Notes under the pieces: generated by a model
Databases searched by the model: none
What the model saw: the letters and a program-made list of their open reading frames with translations, nothing else
What the model was told of the DNA's origin: nothing
Translations under genes and position numbers: made by a program
Assembly: GCA_009775375.1 (NCBI GenBank)
Contig: VSPO01000024.1
Coordinates: 1-33,191 of the forward strand
DNA: 33,191 bases
Direction: 5' to 3'
DNA from: Muribaculaceae bacterium
GTDB lineage: Bacteria; Bacteroidota; Bacteroidia; Bacteroidales; Muribaculaceae
In this document: positions 1 to 7,317 of the stretch, one piece after another
Numbering within the stretch: the first letter of the stretch is position 1
How the letters are laid out: every line of letters starts with the position of its first letter

Positions 1-58
1 GAACCGCAGACCCTCTGCTTGTAAGGCAGACGCTCTAAACCAGCTGAGCTAATCGCCC
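1..58 (-). tRNA. tRNA-Val (anticodon UAC), 3' part cut by window edge
   Basis: Read on the minus strand the segment starts GGGCGATTAGCTCAG, a normal acceptor strand and D arm. It continues with an anticodon stem TCTGC/GCAGA enclosing the seven-base loop CTTACAA, so the anticodon is TAC (valine). The variable region and the start of the T arm are visible before the window ends in the T loop. The 5' end is at 58 and the 3' end lies outside the window. A well formed promoter lies immediately upstream (70-101). Confidence 0.93.
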
Positions 59-69
59 GATTGCGAGTG

Positions 70-101
70 CAAAGTTACGCCAAAATTCCATATCTGCCAA
101 A
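70..101 (-). promoter_or_regulatory. Bacteroidetes-type promoter of tRNA-Val
   Basis: On the minus strand, TTTG (101-98) is followed after 20 bp by TAACTTTG (77-70) and then C. This fits the Bacteroidetes sigma-ABfr consensus TTTG / 19-21 bp / TAnnTTTGY. Transcription would start near 60-63, a few bases before the tRNA 5' end. Confidence 0.75.
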
Positions 102-110
102 TTTTTTTGC

Positions 111-118
111 TAATTTTG
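111..118 (+). promoter_or_regulatory. Possible -7 box for the queA-aroA gene
   Basis: TAATTTTG matches the -7 consensus TAnnTTTG and lies about 90 bp upstream of the fused gene. No TTTG is present at the -33 distance, so this is a partial match only. It is back to back with the tRNA promoter. Confidence 0.4.
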
Positions 119-206
119 TGAAAAATTTTTCGAAATACTTGCGTCTAAATCTACAATCACGTGATATTCACCAAGATGCAAGGCTTCTCGATTCGAGCTT
201 TTTCTT

Positions 207-2708
207 ATGGTAAAAGAGATAAAAATAGAAGACTTCAATTATGACCTCCCGGATGAGCGCATCCCGAGGCATCCCCTCCGGAAACGCGACGCGTGCAAAC
301 TCCTTCTTGCCCGCCCCGACGGAATCATCAGCCACCGCCGATTTGCCGACCTTCCCGGGCTTCTCCCGACAGGGTCGATGCTCATCTGCAACGACACAAG
401 GGTCATAAACGCCCGCATTACTTTCCACAAACCGACCGGCTCCAGAATTGAGGTCTTCCTTCTCGAACCGCTCGACCCTGCCGACTATGTGCTGACCTTC
501 CAGACTCGCAGCAAATGCATCTGGAATTGTCTCGTCGGAAATCTAAAGCGTTGGAAAAACGGAAACCTCTCCATCGAGATAAATCCCGAGGGGACCGACA
601 GCCCTGTCATACTTTCCGCCACGCGTCTGCACCCCACCGAAGGCAATGCCCACGCGATAGAATTCTCCTGGGACAACCCCGACGTCACATTCGCAAGCGT
701 CGTCGAGGCTGCAGGATTCATCCCAATCCCTCCTTATCTGAAACGCGAATCCGAGCAGAGCGACGCTTCCGACTATCAGACCGTCTATGCCGACGCCAAA
801 GGTTCGGTGGCAGCGCCCACAGCCGGACTGCATTTCACGCCCGAAGTGTTCGCCGACCTTGAGGCCCACAACATCCCCGTCGGCAAACTGACCCTGCATG
901 TCGGAGCAGGCACCTTCCAGCCCGTAAAATCAGAAAATATTGGCGGTCATCCTATGCACACGGAGACCTTCTCCGTCTCACGCCAATTAATCAGCAAGCT
1001 GATCGCCCAAAAATCGGGCAATCATCCTATTGTCGCCGTCGGGACAACCTCCGTGCGCACTCTCGAATCCCTCCCCTACATCGGCGCGGCGATAATGCGC
1101 TGCGATGACAATCTCCACGTAGGCCAATGGGAAGCCTACGACCCCGAAGCTCGCTCAATCGACACCGTAGCCGCTCTTCAGGCAATCGCCGACTACCTTG
1201 ACTGCAATGGAGAATCCACGCTGACCGCCTCCACTGCCATAATGATTGCCCCGGGGTTCAATTGGAGAATGGTAGACGTGATGGTCACTAATTTCCACCA
1301 GCCCCAGTCCACGCTCCTGCTTCTCGTTTCGTCGTTCCTTGGCGAGAAGGACGGGAAACCACGTTGGAGGGAAATATATAATGAGGCGCTGCGCGAAGAC
1401 TATCGTTTCCTTTCGTATGGCGACGCCTGCCTTTTCTTCCCCAAGGCCGACCCTGTCATATCCTTGCCGGCTTCGAAAAGCATAGGCGCAAGATTTCTCG
1501 TTGCCTCATATTTTGCCGGCAACCTTAAGGATTGCAACAGATTTGACGACTGCGACGACCTTCAAGCCATCCAGACGGCATTACTTAGCCTTGACCGCGA
1601 CAAATCCAACGGCGATACGGAGCTGAAAATAGACGTTCACGCTTCCGGCACGGCCTTCCGATTTTTCGTGGCTTCCACCGCTTCCTCCCCGGGGAAGATT
1701 GCAGTAGTGACGGGCACTCCACGCCTATGCTCCAGGCCAATGGCTCCCATGCTGGGCGTGCTGACGAAAGCCGGGGCGGAAATAGAGGCACTCGGAGAAG
1801 GCGGCACGGGGCCATTCAGGATAACCGGGCGCAGGCTAAAAGGGGGAGATTTTGAAATACGCGGCGACGTAAGTTCGCAATTCGTGTCTGCCCTCATGCT
1901 CGCGGCTCCGACATGGGAGGGCGGCATGCGACTGCGTTTCACCACTCCCCTTGTATCGCGTCCATATGTGGAAATGACGGCCTCCATAATGAGGAGATTC
2001 GGGATTTCTGTGTGTCTGGAGGATGAGTGCGTTTCAGTTGAACCGGGATGCTACCTGACACCCCAAGGATTCAACGTGGAGCCTGACTGGAGTGCCGCAG
2101 GATTTTTCTATGAGGCTGCTTCCCTGAGGAATCACCCTTTGCGCATCGCCGGATTGGCAAAACCTGAGGAATCCCTTCAGGGAGACTCTGCAACCGCCAC
2201 CTTCTTCGACCTTCTGGGCATTGGCTCCACATTCCAGAGTGGATATGTAGAGATTAAGCGGCTGCAGGATTCGCCGGAAGACTACGAAGCCGACCTTTCA
2301 CATAACCCCGACCTTGCGCCAGCCCTTGCCGTGGCCTGTGCTCTCAACGGAATCCGATTCCTTTTCTCCGGCGTGAGAAATCTCCGCGTCAAGGAATGCG
2401 ACCGCCTCGCTGCAATAAAGGCAGAACTCGCCAAACTCGGTTTCGACATAACCGTCGGCGACGACACGCTGCAATGGGACGGAACATCCATCCTTCCCGA
2501 CCCCGATTCTGTCATAACCACCTACGACGACCATCGAATAGCGATGGCATTCGCCATGGTAGCCCTTAAGACGGGAAGCATACGCATCGCTCATCCGGAG
2601 GTGGTAGACAAATCATTTGCAGATTTCTGGGAGAAGCTTCCCCAATTGGGGCTGACATGCACCCGCAAGGACGAAATCATGACGGTGACTCGTCATGAAA
2701 TCCCCTAA
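207..2708 (+). CDS. queA-aroA: Fused QueA-AroA: tRNA ribosyltransferase-isomerase + EPSP synthase
   Basis: One uninterrupted reading frame of 833 codons carries two complete enzymes. Residues about 5-411 are QueA, which transfers and isomerises the ribosyl group of S-adenosylmethionine to make epoxyqueuosine in tRNA. Visible marks are the N-terminal DFNYDLPDERIP, the family motif SVAAPTAGLHFT (about 200-211) and the typical end YRFLSYGDACLFF. Residues about 417-833 are 3-phosphoshikimate 1-carboxyvinyltransferase of the shikimate pathway. Its marks are LPASKS with the conserved Lys at 424, ASGTAFRFF, SSQFVSALMLAAP, NPDLAPAL with the catalytic-type Asp at about 702, RVKECDRLAAIKAEL, YDDHRIAMAF and the terminal VVDKSFADFW. 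Only about five residues separate the domains, and both keep their key residues, so a working bifunctional protein is expected. In related genomes the two genes are, as I recall, separate neighbours; lost stop and start signals would explain the fusion. Both products would be cytoplasmic. Confidence 0.93.
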   Translation: MVKEIKIEDFNYDLPDERIPRHPLRKRDACKLLLARPDGIISHRRFADLPGLLPTGSMLICNDTRVINARITFHKPTGSRIEVFLLEPLDPADYVLTFQTRSKCIWNCLVGNLKRWKNGNLSIEINPEGTDSPVILSATRLHPTEGNAHAIEFSWDNPDVTFASVVEAAGFIPIPPYLKRESEQSDASDYQTVYADAKGSVAAPTAGLHFTPEVFADLEAHNIPVGKLTLHVGAGTFQPVKSENIGGHPMHTETFSVSRQLISKLIAQKSGNHPIVAVGTTSVRTLESLPYIGAAIMRCDDNLHVGQWEAYDPEARSIDTVAALQAIADYLDCNGESTLTASTAIMIAPGFNWRMVDVMVTNFHQPQSTLLLLVSSFLGEKDGKPRWREIYNEALREDYRFLSYGDACLFFPKADPVISLPASKSIGARFLVASYFAGNLKDCNRFDDCDDLQAIQTALLSLDRDKSNGDTELKIDVHASGTAFRFFVASTASSPGKIAVVTGTPRLCSRPMAPMLGVLTKAGAEIEALGEGGTGPFRITGRRLKGGDFEIRGDVSSQFVSALMLAAPTWEGGMRLRFTTPLVSRPYVEMTASIMRRFGISVCLEDECVSVEPGCYLTPQGFNVEPDWSAAGFFYEAASLRNHPLRIAGLAKPEESLQGDSATATFFDLLGIGSTFQSGYVEIKRLQDSPEDYEADLSHNPDLAPALAVACALNGIRFLFSGVRNLRVKECDRLAAIKAELAKLGFDITVGDDTLQWDGTSILPDPDSVITTYDDHRIAMAFAMVALKTGSIRIAHPEVVDKSFADFWEKLPQLGLTCTRKDEIMTVTRHEIP

Positions 2709-2732
2709 AAGCAACAAATACACCTGAAAAAT

Positions 2733-3182
2733 ATGAAAGGAGCGCTCGTAATTTTCATAGCAATGGTCGTGATAGGAATCATTCTGTATCTGACCGACGT
2801 TTTCTATTATCGCAAACGCCATCCCCGCCGGGAAGAGGAGGCCGATGCGAACATCAACTTTGCGGATTCCGAAAAAACCGACAGCCGCCTGCTTGATGAA
2901 AGCGGCGGAATATGCTGCGGGGCACATACAGTCTGTGAGAAAACCAATCTTTCCCCGCTGACAGGAGACGTGGTCTATTTCGACGACGAGGAACTCGACC
3001 GCTTCATTGGGCGCAAAGCCGACGAATACACGCCGGAAGAGATTGAGGAATTCCGCGACGTCCTGCTGACGCTCCTTCCCGAAGACGTGGCCGGATGGAG
3101 CCGAAGCATACAGGTCAGGGGCATCACGCTCCCCTCGGAAATACGCGAAGAACTCCTGATGATCGTATCCGACCTTAGATAG
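2733..3182 (+). CDS. Small membrane-anchored protein with CCxxHxxCE motif
   Basis: This is a 149-residue protein of unknown function. Residues about 4-21 form one hydrophobic segment (VIFIAMVVIGIILYL), followed by a basic stretch KRHPRR, which predicts an N-terminal membrane anchor with the rest in the cytoplasm. The middle contains GGICCGAHTVCEK, a cluster of three Cys and one His that could bind a metal or iron-sulfur cofactor. After it comes an acidic region, YFDDEELDRFIG, and a helical C-terminus. The gene starts 24 bases after the queA-aroA stop on the same strand and ends just before a terminator, so the two are probably cotranscribed. I recall similar short proteins next to queA/aroA in Bacteroidales, but no established role. 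Confidence 0.8.
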   Translation: MKGALVIFIAMVVIGIILYLTDVFYYRKRHPRREEEADANINFADSEKTDSRLLDESGGICCGAHTVCEKTNLSPLTGDVVYFDDEELDRFIGRKADEYTPEEIEEFRDVLLTLLPEDVAGWSRSIQVRGITLPSEIREELLMIVSDLR

Positions 3183-3201
3183 CCTCAAACAGACAGAAAA
3201 C

Positions 3202-3247
3202 AATGCTGTGGCAACTACTTAATGATATTGCCACGGCATTGTTTTTC
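3202..3247. terminator. Bidirectional intrinsic terminator
   Basis: A 13-bp perfect-to-near-perfect stem pairs AATGCTGTGGCAA (3202-3214) with TTGCCACGGCATT (3228-3240). It is followed by GTTTTTC on the plus strand and preceded by an A-rich stretch that gives Ts on the minus strand. It sits between two convergent genes and can end both. Confidence 0.85.
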
Positions 3248-3263
3248 TTGTCCGACTTATGGC

Positions 3264-4196
3264 CTAATCCAATCCAAGTCCGGGATATTTCTCCATATAT
3301 GTGATAAAGTTGATTCTTTTCGTTATCGGCACGACTTCCGACGATGCGTAGGCATTATAGACCGGACTCAGTATCTTCAATCCGTCGAGATACGCTCCGG
3401 AGCAGCCCATATTTTCCAGAAAGCGGAATGCCACGAGGTCGGCCTCAAGCACCTGGTCGGGAGAGAACGCAAAAGCATACTTCATCGGGGTGGGCTCGGG
3501 ATTGTTGATGGTGATGTTTTTGTCTCCCTCGAAGTAATAGATGTTGCCATTGTCGTTGGCCTCAGGCAGCAGGGCATCGGCTGCAACGGCCGCCCCGACT
3601 GTCCCCACCACAACCATTGCAGCCACAAGATTGTCGCGCCTCGATTTCTTGGCGTCTTCAAATAGTTTCTGAAGATAATGGCGATAGGCTCCATGTACGA
3701 ATTCATGGGCCACAAAACCCATCACGATGTCATTATTTATCCCCTTCATCGAGAGTAAGCCTTCCGTCAGGCATATTGCAAAACCATTGTCGGTCAGCAT
3801 TGTGTAAAGGTCAATTGCATCAGTATCTATCACGTATAAATTGCAATCCAACCTAAGGCCGCTTATTCCCATCGCCTGAAGAAGCGAATCGCAATATGCC
3901 TGCTTCGATTCTACAATCGATTCGTCGTATTGCGGATAAAGTCTCGGCAGTTCCTGCCATTTCTCCTTTGCCTCCTTCTGGGCGCCGCCGTCCTTCTTGA
4001 TAGCCTTCTCGAATTTGGCAAAACGCTTGTTGTTGTCGATCGCAACTCTCCAAAATTCCTCAGGAGAATTCTCAAGGAGATTCTTTGCCTCATATGCGAC
4101 ATCATATTTGCCGACAAACTTCTCTGCCCTCTTGTCGATGGCATACATCGAGACATACATCACGACCACTGCCAAAAGCAACATAATCCTTTTCAT
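3264..4196 (-). CDS. M48-like zinc metalloprotease, exported or membrane bound
   Basis: The predicted protein has 310 residues from the ATG at 4196. An upstream in-frame ATG at 4241 lies inside a -7 promoter box, so 4196 (MKRIMLLLAVVVMYVSMYA, a signal peptide or anchor) is preferred; an ATG at 4208 is also possible. The HExxH zinc motif reads HEFVH (His164, Glu165, His168), inside VMGFVAHEFVHGAYRHY. A second hydrophobic stretch, NLVAAMVVVGTVGAAVAADAL, follows. The region of the third zinc ligand, normally ExxAD in M48 peptidases, reads VLEAD, with the only Glu next to the Ala-Asp (about 251). The fold assignment is therefore by motif only, and activity is uncertain. The gene is monocistronic, convergent with the preceding operon and divergent from lysS. 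The substrate is unknown. Confidence 0.75.
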   Translation of the reverse strand: MKRIMLLLAVVVMYVSMYAIDKRAEKFVGKYDVAYEAKNLLENSPEEFWRVAIDNNKRFAKFEKAIKKDGGAQKEAKEKWQELPRLYPQYDESIVESKQAYCDSLLQAMGISGLRLDCNLYVIDTDAIDLYTMLTDNGFAICLTEGLLSMKGINNDIVMGFVAHEFVHGAYRHYLQKLFEDAKKSRRDNLVAAMVVVGTVGAAVAADALLPEANDNGNIYYFEGDKNITINNPEPTPMKYAFAFSPDQVLEADLVAFRFLENMGCSGAYLDGLKILSPVYNAYASSEVVPITKRINFITYMEKYPGLGLD

Positions 4197-4240
4197 AAGC
4201 AATGACATTAAAAATTCAACGACTCTCAATAATTTCTCCA

Positions 4241-4248
4241 CAAAGATA
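4241..4248 (-). promoter_or_regulatory. -7 box for the M48-like protease gene
   Basis: On the minus strand TATCTTTGT fits TAnnTTTGY, giving a start site near 4234 and a leader of about 40 bases before the ATG at 4196. No TTTG lies at the -33 distance. A second copy of the same TATCTTTG octamer lies at 4348-4355. Confidence 0.5.
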
Positions 4249-4488
4249 ATAATCTCTCATGACATATAATACATCTCAATCAAATTTTTTCATGCCGTCA
4301 ATTCCCTTTTTCATATTCGGAAGCGCTATCCAATCTTTGACACTTTACAAAGATAATCATCTTCAACACTGTAGGTTGCTACAATTTCAATGTAGCACCG
4401 AACGAATCACAATAAAATCATATCGTTGAATAGCGATTGCTTCCCCCCTTTCCCTTTATCCGAATTTCCGTGTTTTCAGAATGAAGAC

Positions 4489-4519
4489 TTTGACGTTTAG
4501 AGGATTTTTGCTAATTTTG
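4489..4519 (+). promoter_or_regulatory. Bacteroidetes-type promoter of the lysS gene cluster
   Basis: TTTG (4489-4492), a 19-bp spacer and TAATTTTG (4512-4519) followed by C fit the TTTG / TAnnTTTGY consensus exactly. Transcription would start near 4526, leaving a leader of about 135 bases before the lysS ATG at 4663. Confidence 0.75.
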
Positions 4520-4662
4520 CATTCCACTCCCCTCTCTCTTGTCCTGTCAGCCATATCGGCATATATGCCGGGATGGCTAAACGGGTTTTGTAGGAAACAA
4601 TGGGGGCTTCATCCGCCCATTCATTAACAAAAATATTAGACAAAAATTCAACACATAAACAT

Positions 4663-6210
4663 ATGGCAAATCAGGAACTGACCGAACAAGAAATCGTACG
4701 CCGCAACAGCATGCAGGCCTTGCGCGACAGAGGCATTGAGCCTTATCCGGCCCCCGAATACGTAGTGACAGGACATTCTGCCGAAATCAAGGAAACTTTC
4801 GTCGACGGGCAGGAACCGGCTCGCGAAGTGGCCGTGGCGGGACGCCTCATGAGCCGCCGCATCATGGGGAAAGCCTCATTCATCGAGCTTCAGGATGCCG
4901 AAGGGCGCATCCAGGTCTACGTAAGCCGCGACGACCTATGCCCCGGGGAAGACAAAGATGCCTACAACGTGGTCTTCAAAAAGCTTCTCGACATAGGCGA
5001 CTTCATCGGAGTGAAAGGCTACGTATTCCGCACCCAGATGGGGGAAATCTCCATCCATGCACAGGAAATCACGGTCCTCTCTAAAAGCCTTCGTCCGCTC
5101 CCGATCGTGAAGATGAAAGACGGCAAAGCCTACGACGCCTTCACCGACCCCGAGCAACGCTACCGCCAGCGTTACGTCGATCTCGTCGTCAACAAGGGAA
5201 TCAAAGACATTTTCATCAAACGCACGAAAATGTTCAACTCCATGCGTGAGTATTTCAACTCCCACGGCTACATAGAGGTGGAGACCCCTATCCTTCAGGC
5301 AATCCCCGGCGGCGCTTCGGCTCGCCCGTTCATCACCCATCATAACGCACTCGATATCCCCCTTTACCTCCGCATCGCCGATGAGCTTTACCTGAAACGC
5401 CTTATCGTAGGAGGCTTTGAGGGAGTCTATGAATTCTCAAAGAATTTCCGCAACGAAGGCATGGACCGCACCCACAACCCCGAGTTCACCTGCATGGAAA
5501 TCTACGTCTCCTACAAAGACTACAACTGGATGATGGCCTTCACCGAGAAGATGCTCGAAAAAATCTGTCTCGACGTCAACGGCACCACCGAAGTTAAAGT
5601 GGGCGACAACACAATCTCCTTCAAGGCCCCCTACCCACGCGTCACCATGACCCAGGCAATCCTCGACAAGACCGGATTCGACATCACCGGAAAGACCGAA
5701 GAGGAGCTCCGCGCCTTCTGCAAGGCAGAGGGAATCGAGGTCGACGAGTCCTTCGGCAAGGGAAAGCTTATCGACGAGATTTTCGGTGAGAAATGTGAAG
5801 GTTCGTTCATTCAGCCGACTTTCATCATCGACTATCCCATAGAGATGTCGCCCCTGACCAAGCGCCACCGCAACGATCCGCGCCTTACCGAACGCTTCGA
5901 GCTTATGGTCAACGGCAAGGAACTTGCCAACGCCTACTCGGAGCTCAACGACCCGATCGACCAATACGAACGGTTTGTAGAGCAGATGCGCCTTGCCGAT
6001 AAGGGCGACGACGAAGCCATGATCATCGACGCCGATTTCATCCGCGCCCTCGAATACGGCATGCCCCCGACTTCGGGAATGGGCATCGGTATGGACCGTC
6101 TCGCAATGCTGATGACCGGACAATCCACCATTCAGGAAGTGCTTCTGTTCCCTCAGATGCGTCCTGAGAAAAAGCAGGTCAAGGAGGAGCAGGAAAAGGA
6201 GGCTGAATGA
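4663..6210 (+). CDS. lysS: Lysyl-tRNA synthetase, class II
   Basis: LysS charges tRNA-Lys with lysine in the cytoplasm. The protein has 515 residues from the ATG at 4663 (MANQELTEQEIVRRN). The frame stays open upstream to 4600, but that extension has no family-like sequence. The N-terminal OB-fold anticodon-binding domain covers about residues 45-160. The catalytic core shows motif 1 (GYIEVETPILQAIPGGASARPF, quoted in part), motif 2 around FRNEGMDRTHNPEF (from about 262) and motif 3 GMGIGMDRLAM (about 472). The tail after PQMRPEKK is rich in Lys and Glu. The stop codon overlaps the gpsA start (ATGA), which implies translational coupling. Confidence 0.96.
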   Translation: MANQELTEQEIVRRNSMQALRDRGIEPYPAPEYVVTGHSAEIKETFVDGQEPAREVAVAGRLMSRRIMGKASFIELQDAEGRIQVYVSRDDLCPGEDKDAYNVVFKKLLDIGDFIGVKGYVFRTQMGEISIHAQEITVLSKSLRPLPIVKMKDGKAYDAFTDPEQRYRQRYVDLVVNKGIKDIFIKRTKMFNSMREYFNSHGYIEVETPILQAIPGGASARPFITHHNALDIPLYLRIADELYLKRLIVGGFEGVYEFSKNFRNEGMDRTHNPEFTCMEIYVSYKDYNWMMAFTEKMLEKICLDVNGTTEVKVGDNTISFKAPYPRVTMTQAILDKTGFDITGKTEEELRAFCKAEGIEVDESFGKGKLIDEIFGEKCEGSFIQPTFIIDYPIEMSPLTKRHRNDPRLTERFELMVNGKELANAYSELNDPIDQYERFVEQMRLADKGDDEAMIIDADFIRALEYGMPPTSGMGIGMDRLAMLMTGQSTIQEVLLFPQMRPEKKQVKEEQEKEAE

Positions 6211-7208
6211 TGGGCGGATTGGGAAAGATTGCCGTTGTGGGAGCCGGCAGCTGGGCCACTGCTCTCGCCCGTCTGCTCCTGCTCAACAACGACCGTATCG
6301 CGTGGTATGTACGGCGCCCCGAGCGCATCGAGGAGTTCATAAAATCCCGTCGCAATCCGGTCTATCTCAGCGACGTCATATTCGACACGACAAGAATAGA
6401 CTTCCATTCCGACATCAACGTGGTTGTCGGGGCGGCCGACACCTTGGTCGTGGCCATTCCCTCCCCCTACTTCAAGGCTGAGGCTGAAAAAATCTCAATC
6501 CCGCTGGAGGGAAAGAACATCGTTTCCGCAGTAAAGGGAATCGTGCCCGACGACAATCTGATCGTGACCGAATGGTTTGCCCGCCGCTACGGATGCCGGG
6601 AAGAGAACTTGCTCGTCATCGGCGGCCCTTGCCATGCCGAGGAGGTCGCGCTCGACCATATGAGCTATCTGACCATTGGCTGTCGCGACACCGGGAAAGC
6701 CCGCCTCTTCTGCGACGCCATATCCGGCCCCAAACTTAAGACCATCGTCTCCGACGACGTTGCCGGCATCGAATATGGAGCAGTCCTGAAAAACGTCTAT
6801 GCGATAGCATCCGGAATTATCGACGGAATGAAGGCCGGCGATAATTTCAAGGCTATGCTCGTCTGCAACGCCGTCTCGGAAATGCGAAGGTTCATCGATT
6901 CTGTAGACCCCATGCATCGCGACATCTGCCGCTCGGCTTATCTCGGCGACTTGCTCGTGACATGCTACAGCCTCTTCTCACGCAACCATAATTTCGGTGC
7001 GATGATCGGGAAAGGCCATAGCGTGAAAGCAGCGAAAATGGAAATGGAAATGGTGGCCGAGGGGTACTACGGCACCCGCTGCATCCATCAGATCAACCGG
7101 ACGGACACCCACGTCGATATGCCAATCCTCGATTGTGTCTACTCCATCCTGTATGAAGGACGCAACCCAAGGGAGGCATTCAGGGAAATAGCAGATTCCT
7201 TCACTTAA
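6207..7208 (+). CDS. gpsA: Glycerol-3-phosphate dehydrogenase, NAD(P)+
   Basis: GpsA reduces dihydroxyacetone phosphate to sn-glycerol 3-phosphate for phospholipid synthesis. The 333-residue protein opens with the Rossmann motif VVGAGSWATALARLL (about 10-24). The third glycine of the usual GAGSWGTALA is an alanine here. Further family marks are VVAIPS, SAVKGI, GGPCHAEEV, the catalytic-type Lys in YGAVLKNVYAIASG and the substrate-site region SAYLGDLLVTCYS-SRN. Its ATG overlaps the lysS stop by the ATGA junction, and a purine-rich AGGAAAAGGAGG within the end of lysS can serve as ribosome binding site. A second ATG follows directly (6210) and could be used instead. Confidence 0.95.
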   Translation: MMGGLGKIAVVGAGSWATALARLLLLNNDRIAWYVRRPERIEEFIKSRRNPVYLSDVIFDTTRIDFHSDINVVVGAADTLVVAIPSPYFKAEAEKISIPLEGKNIVSAVKGIVPDDNLIVTEWFARRYGCREENLLVIGGPCHAEEVALDHMSYLTIGCRDTGKARLFCDAISGPKLKTIVSDDVAGIEYGAVLKNVYAIASGIIDGMKAGDNFKAMLVCNAVSEMRRFIDSVDPMHRDICRSAYLGDLLVTCYSLFSRNHNFGAMIGKGHSVKAAKMEMEMVAEGYYGTRCIHQINRTDTHVDMPILDCVYSILYEGRNPREAFREIADSFT

Positions 7209-7225
7209 AACATTTATTCCCGGGT

Positions 7226-7251
7226 AGACGTTCTTACATAAGAGGACGTCT
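7226..7251 (+). other. Intercistronic stem-loop between gpsA and pgi
   Basis: AGACGTTCTT pairs with AAGA-gg-ACGTCT around a four-base loop, leaving a two-base bulge. There is no run of Ts behind it, so it is more likely an RNA-processing or stability element, or a weak attenuator, than a full terminator. Confidence 0.4.
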
Positions 7252-7317
7252 TCCCTTATCAGGGAATTGGCCATTACCGTTTACGAAATTAATTTACCAA
7301 AATATATCAACAAGACA

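Larger units (their letters stand above)
4197..4662. other. Gene-free divergent regulatory region
   Basis: This 466-base AT-rich gap separates the protease gene (minus) from lysS (plus). It holds the -7 boxes for the protease at 4241 and 4348, the lysS promoter at 4489-4519, and a small inverted repeat TGTAG-gttg-CTACA (4370-4382) followed by another TGTAG at 4391. No convincing coding frame was found. Confidence 0.6.

Noticed and set aside
3222..3665. A 147-codon plus-strand frame opposite the M48-like gene.
   Set aside because: Starts inside the terminator and is antisense to a gene with signal peptide and HExxH motif.
4600..4662. Upstream in-frame extension of lysS (ATG at 4600).
   Set aside because: The extra 21 residues lack family sequence, while the ATG at 4663 begins the normal LysS N-terminus.
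5437..6123. A 228-codon open frame antisense to lysS.
   Set aside because: It lies wholly opposite a certain gene with strong codon bias, has repetitive Val/Gly/Asp-rich composition typical of antisense shadows, and shows no domain.
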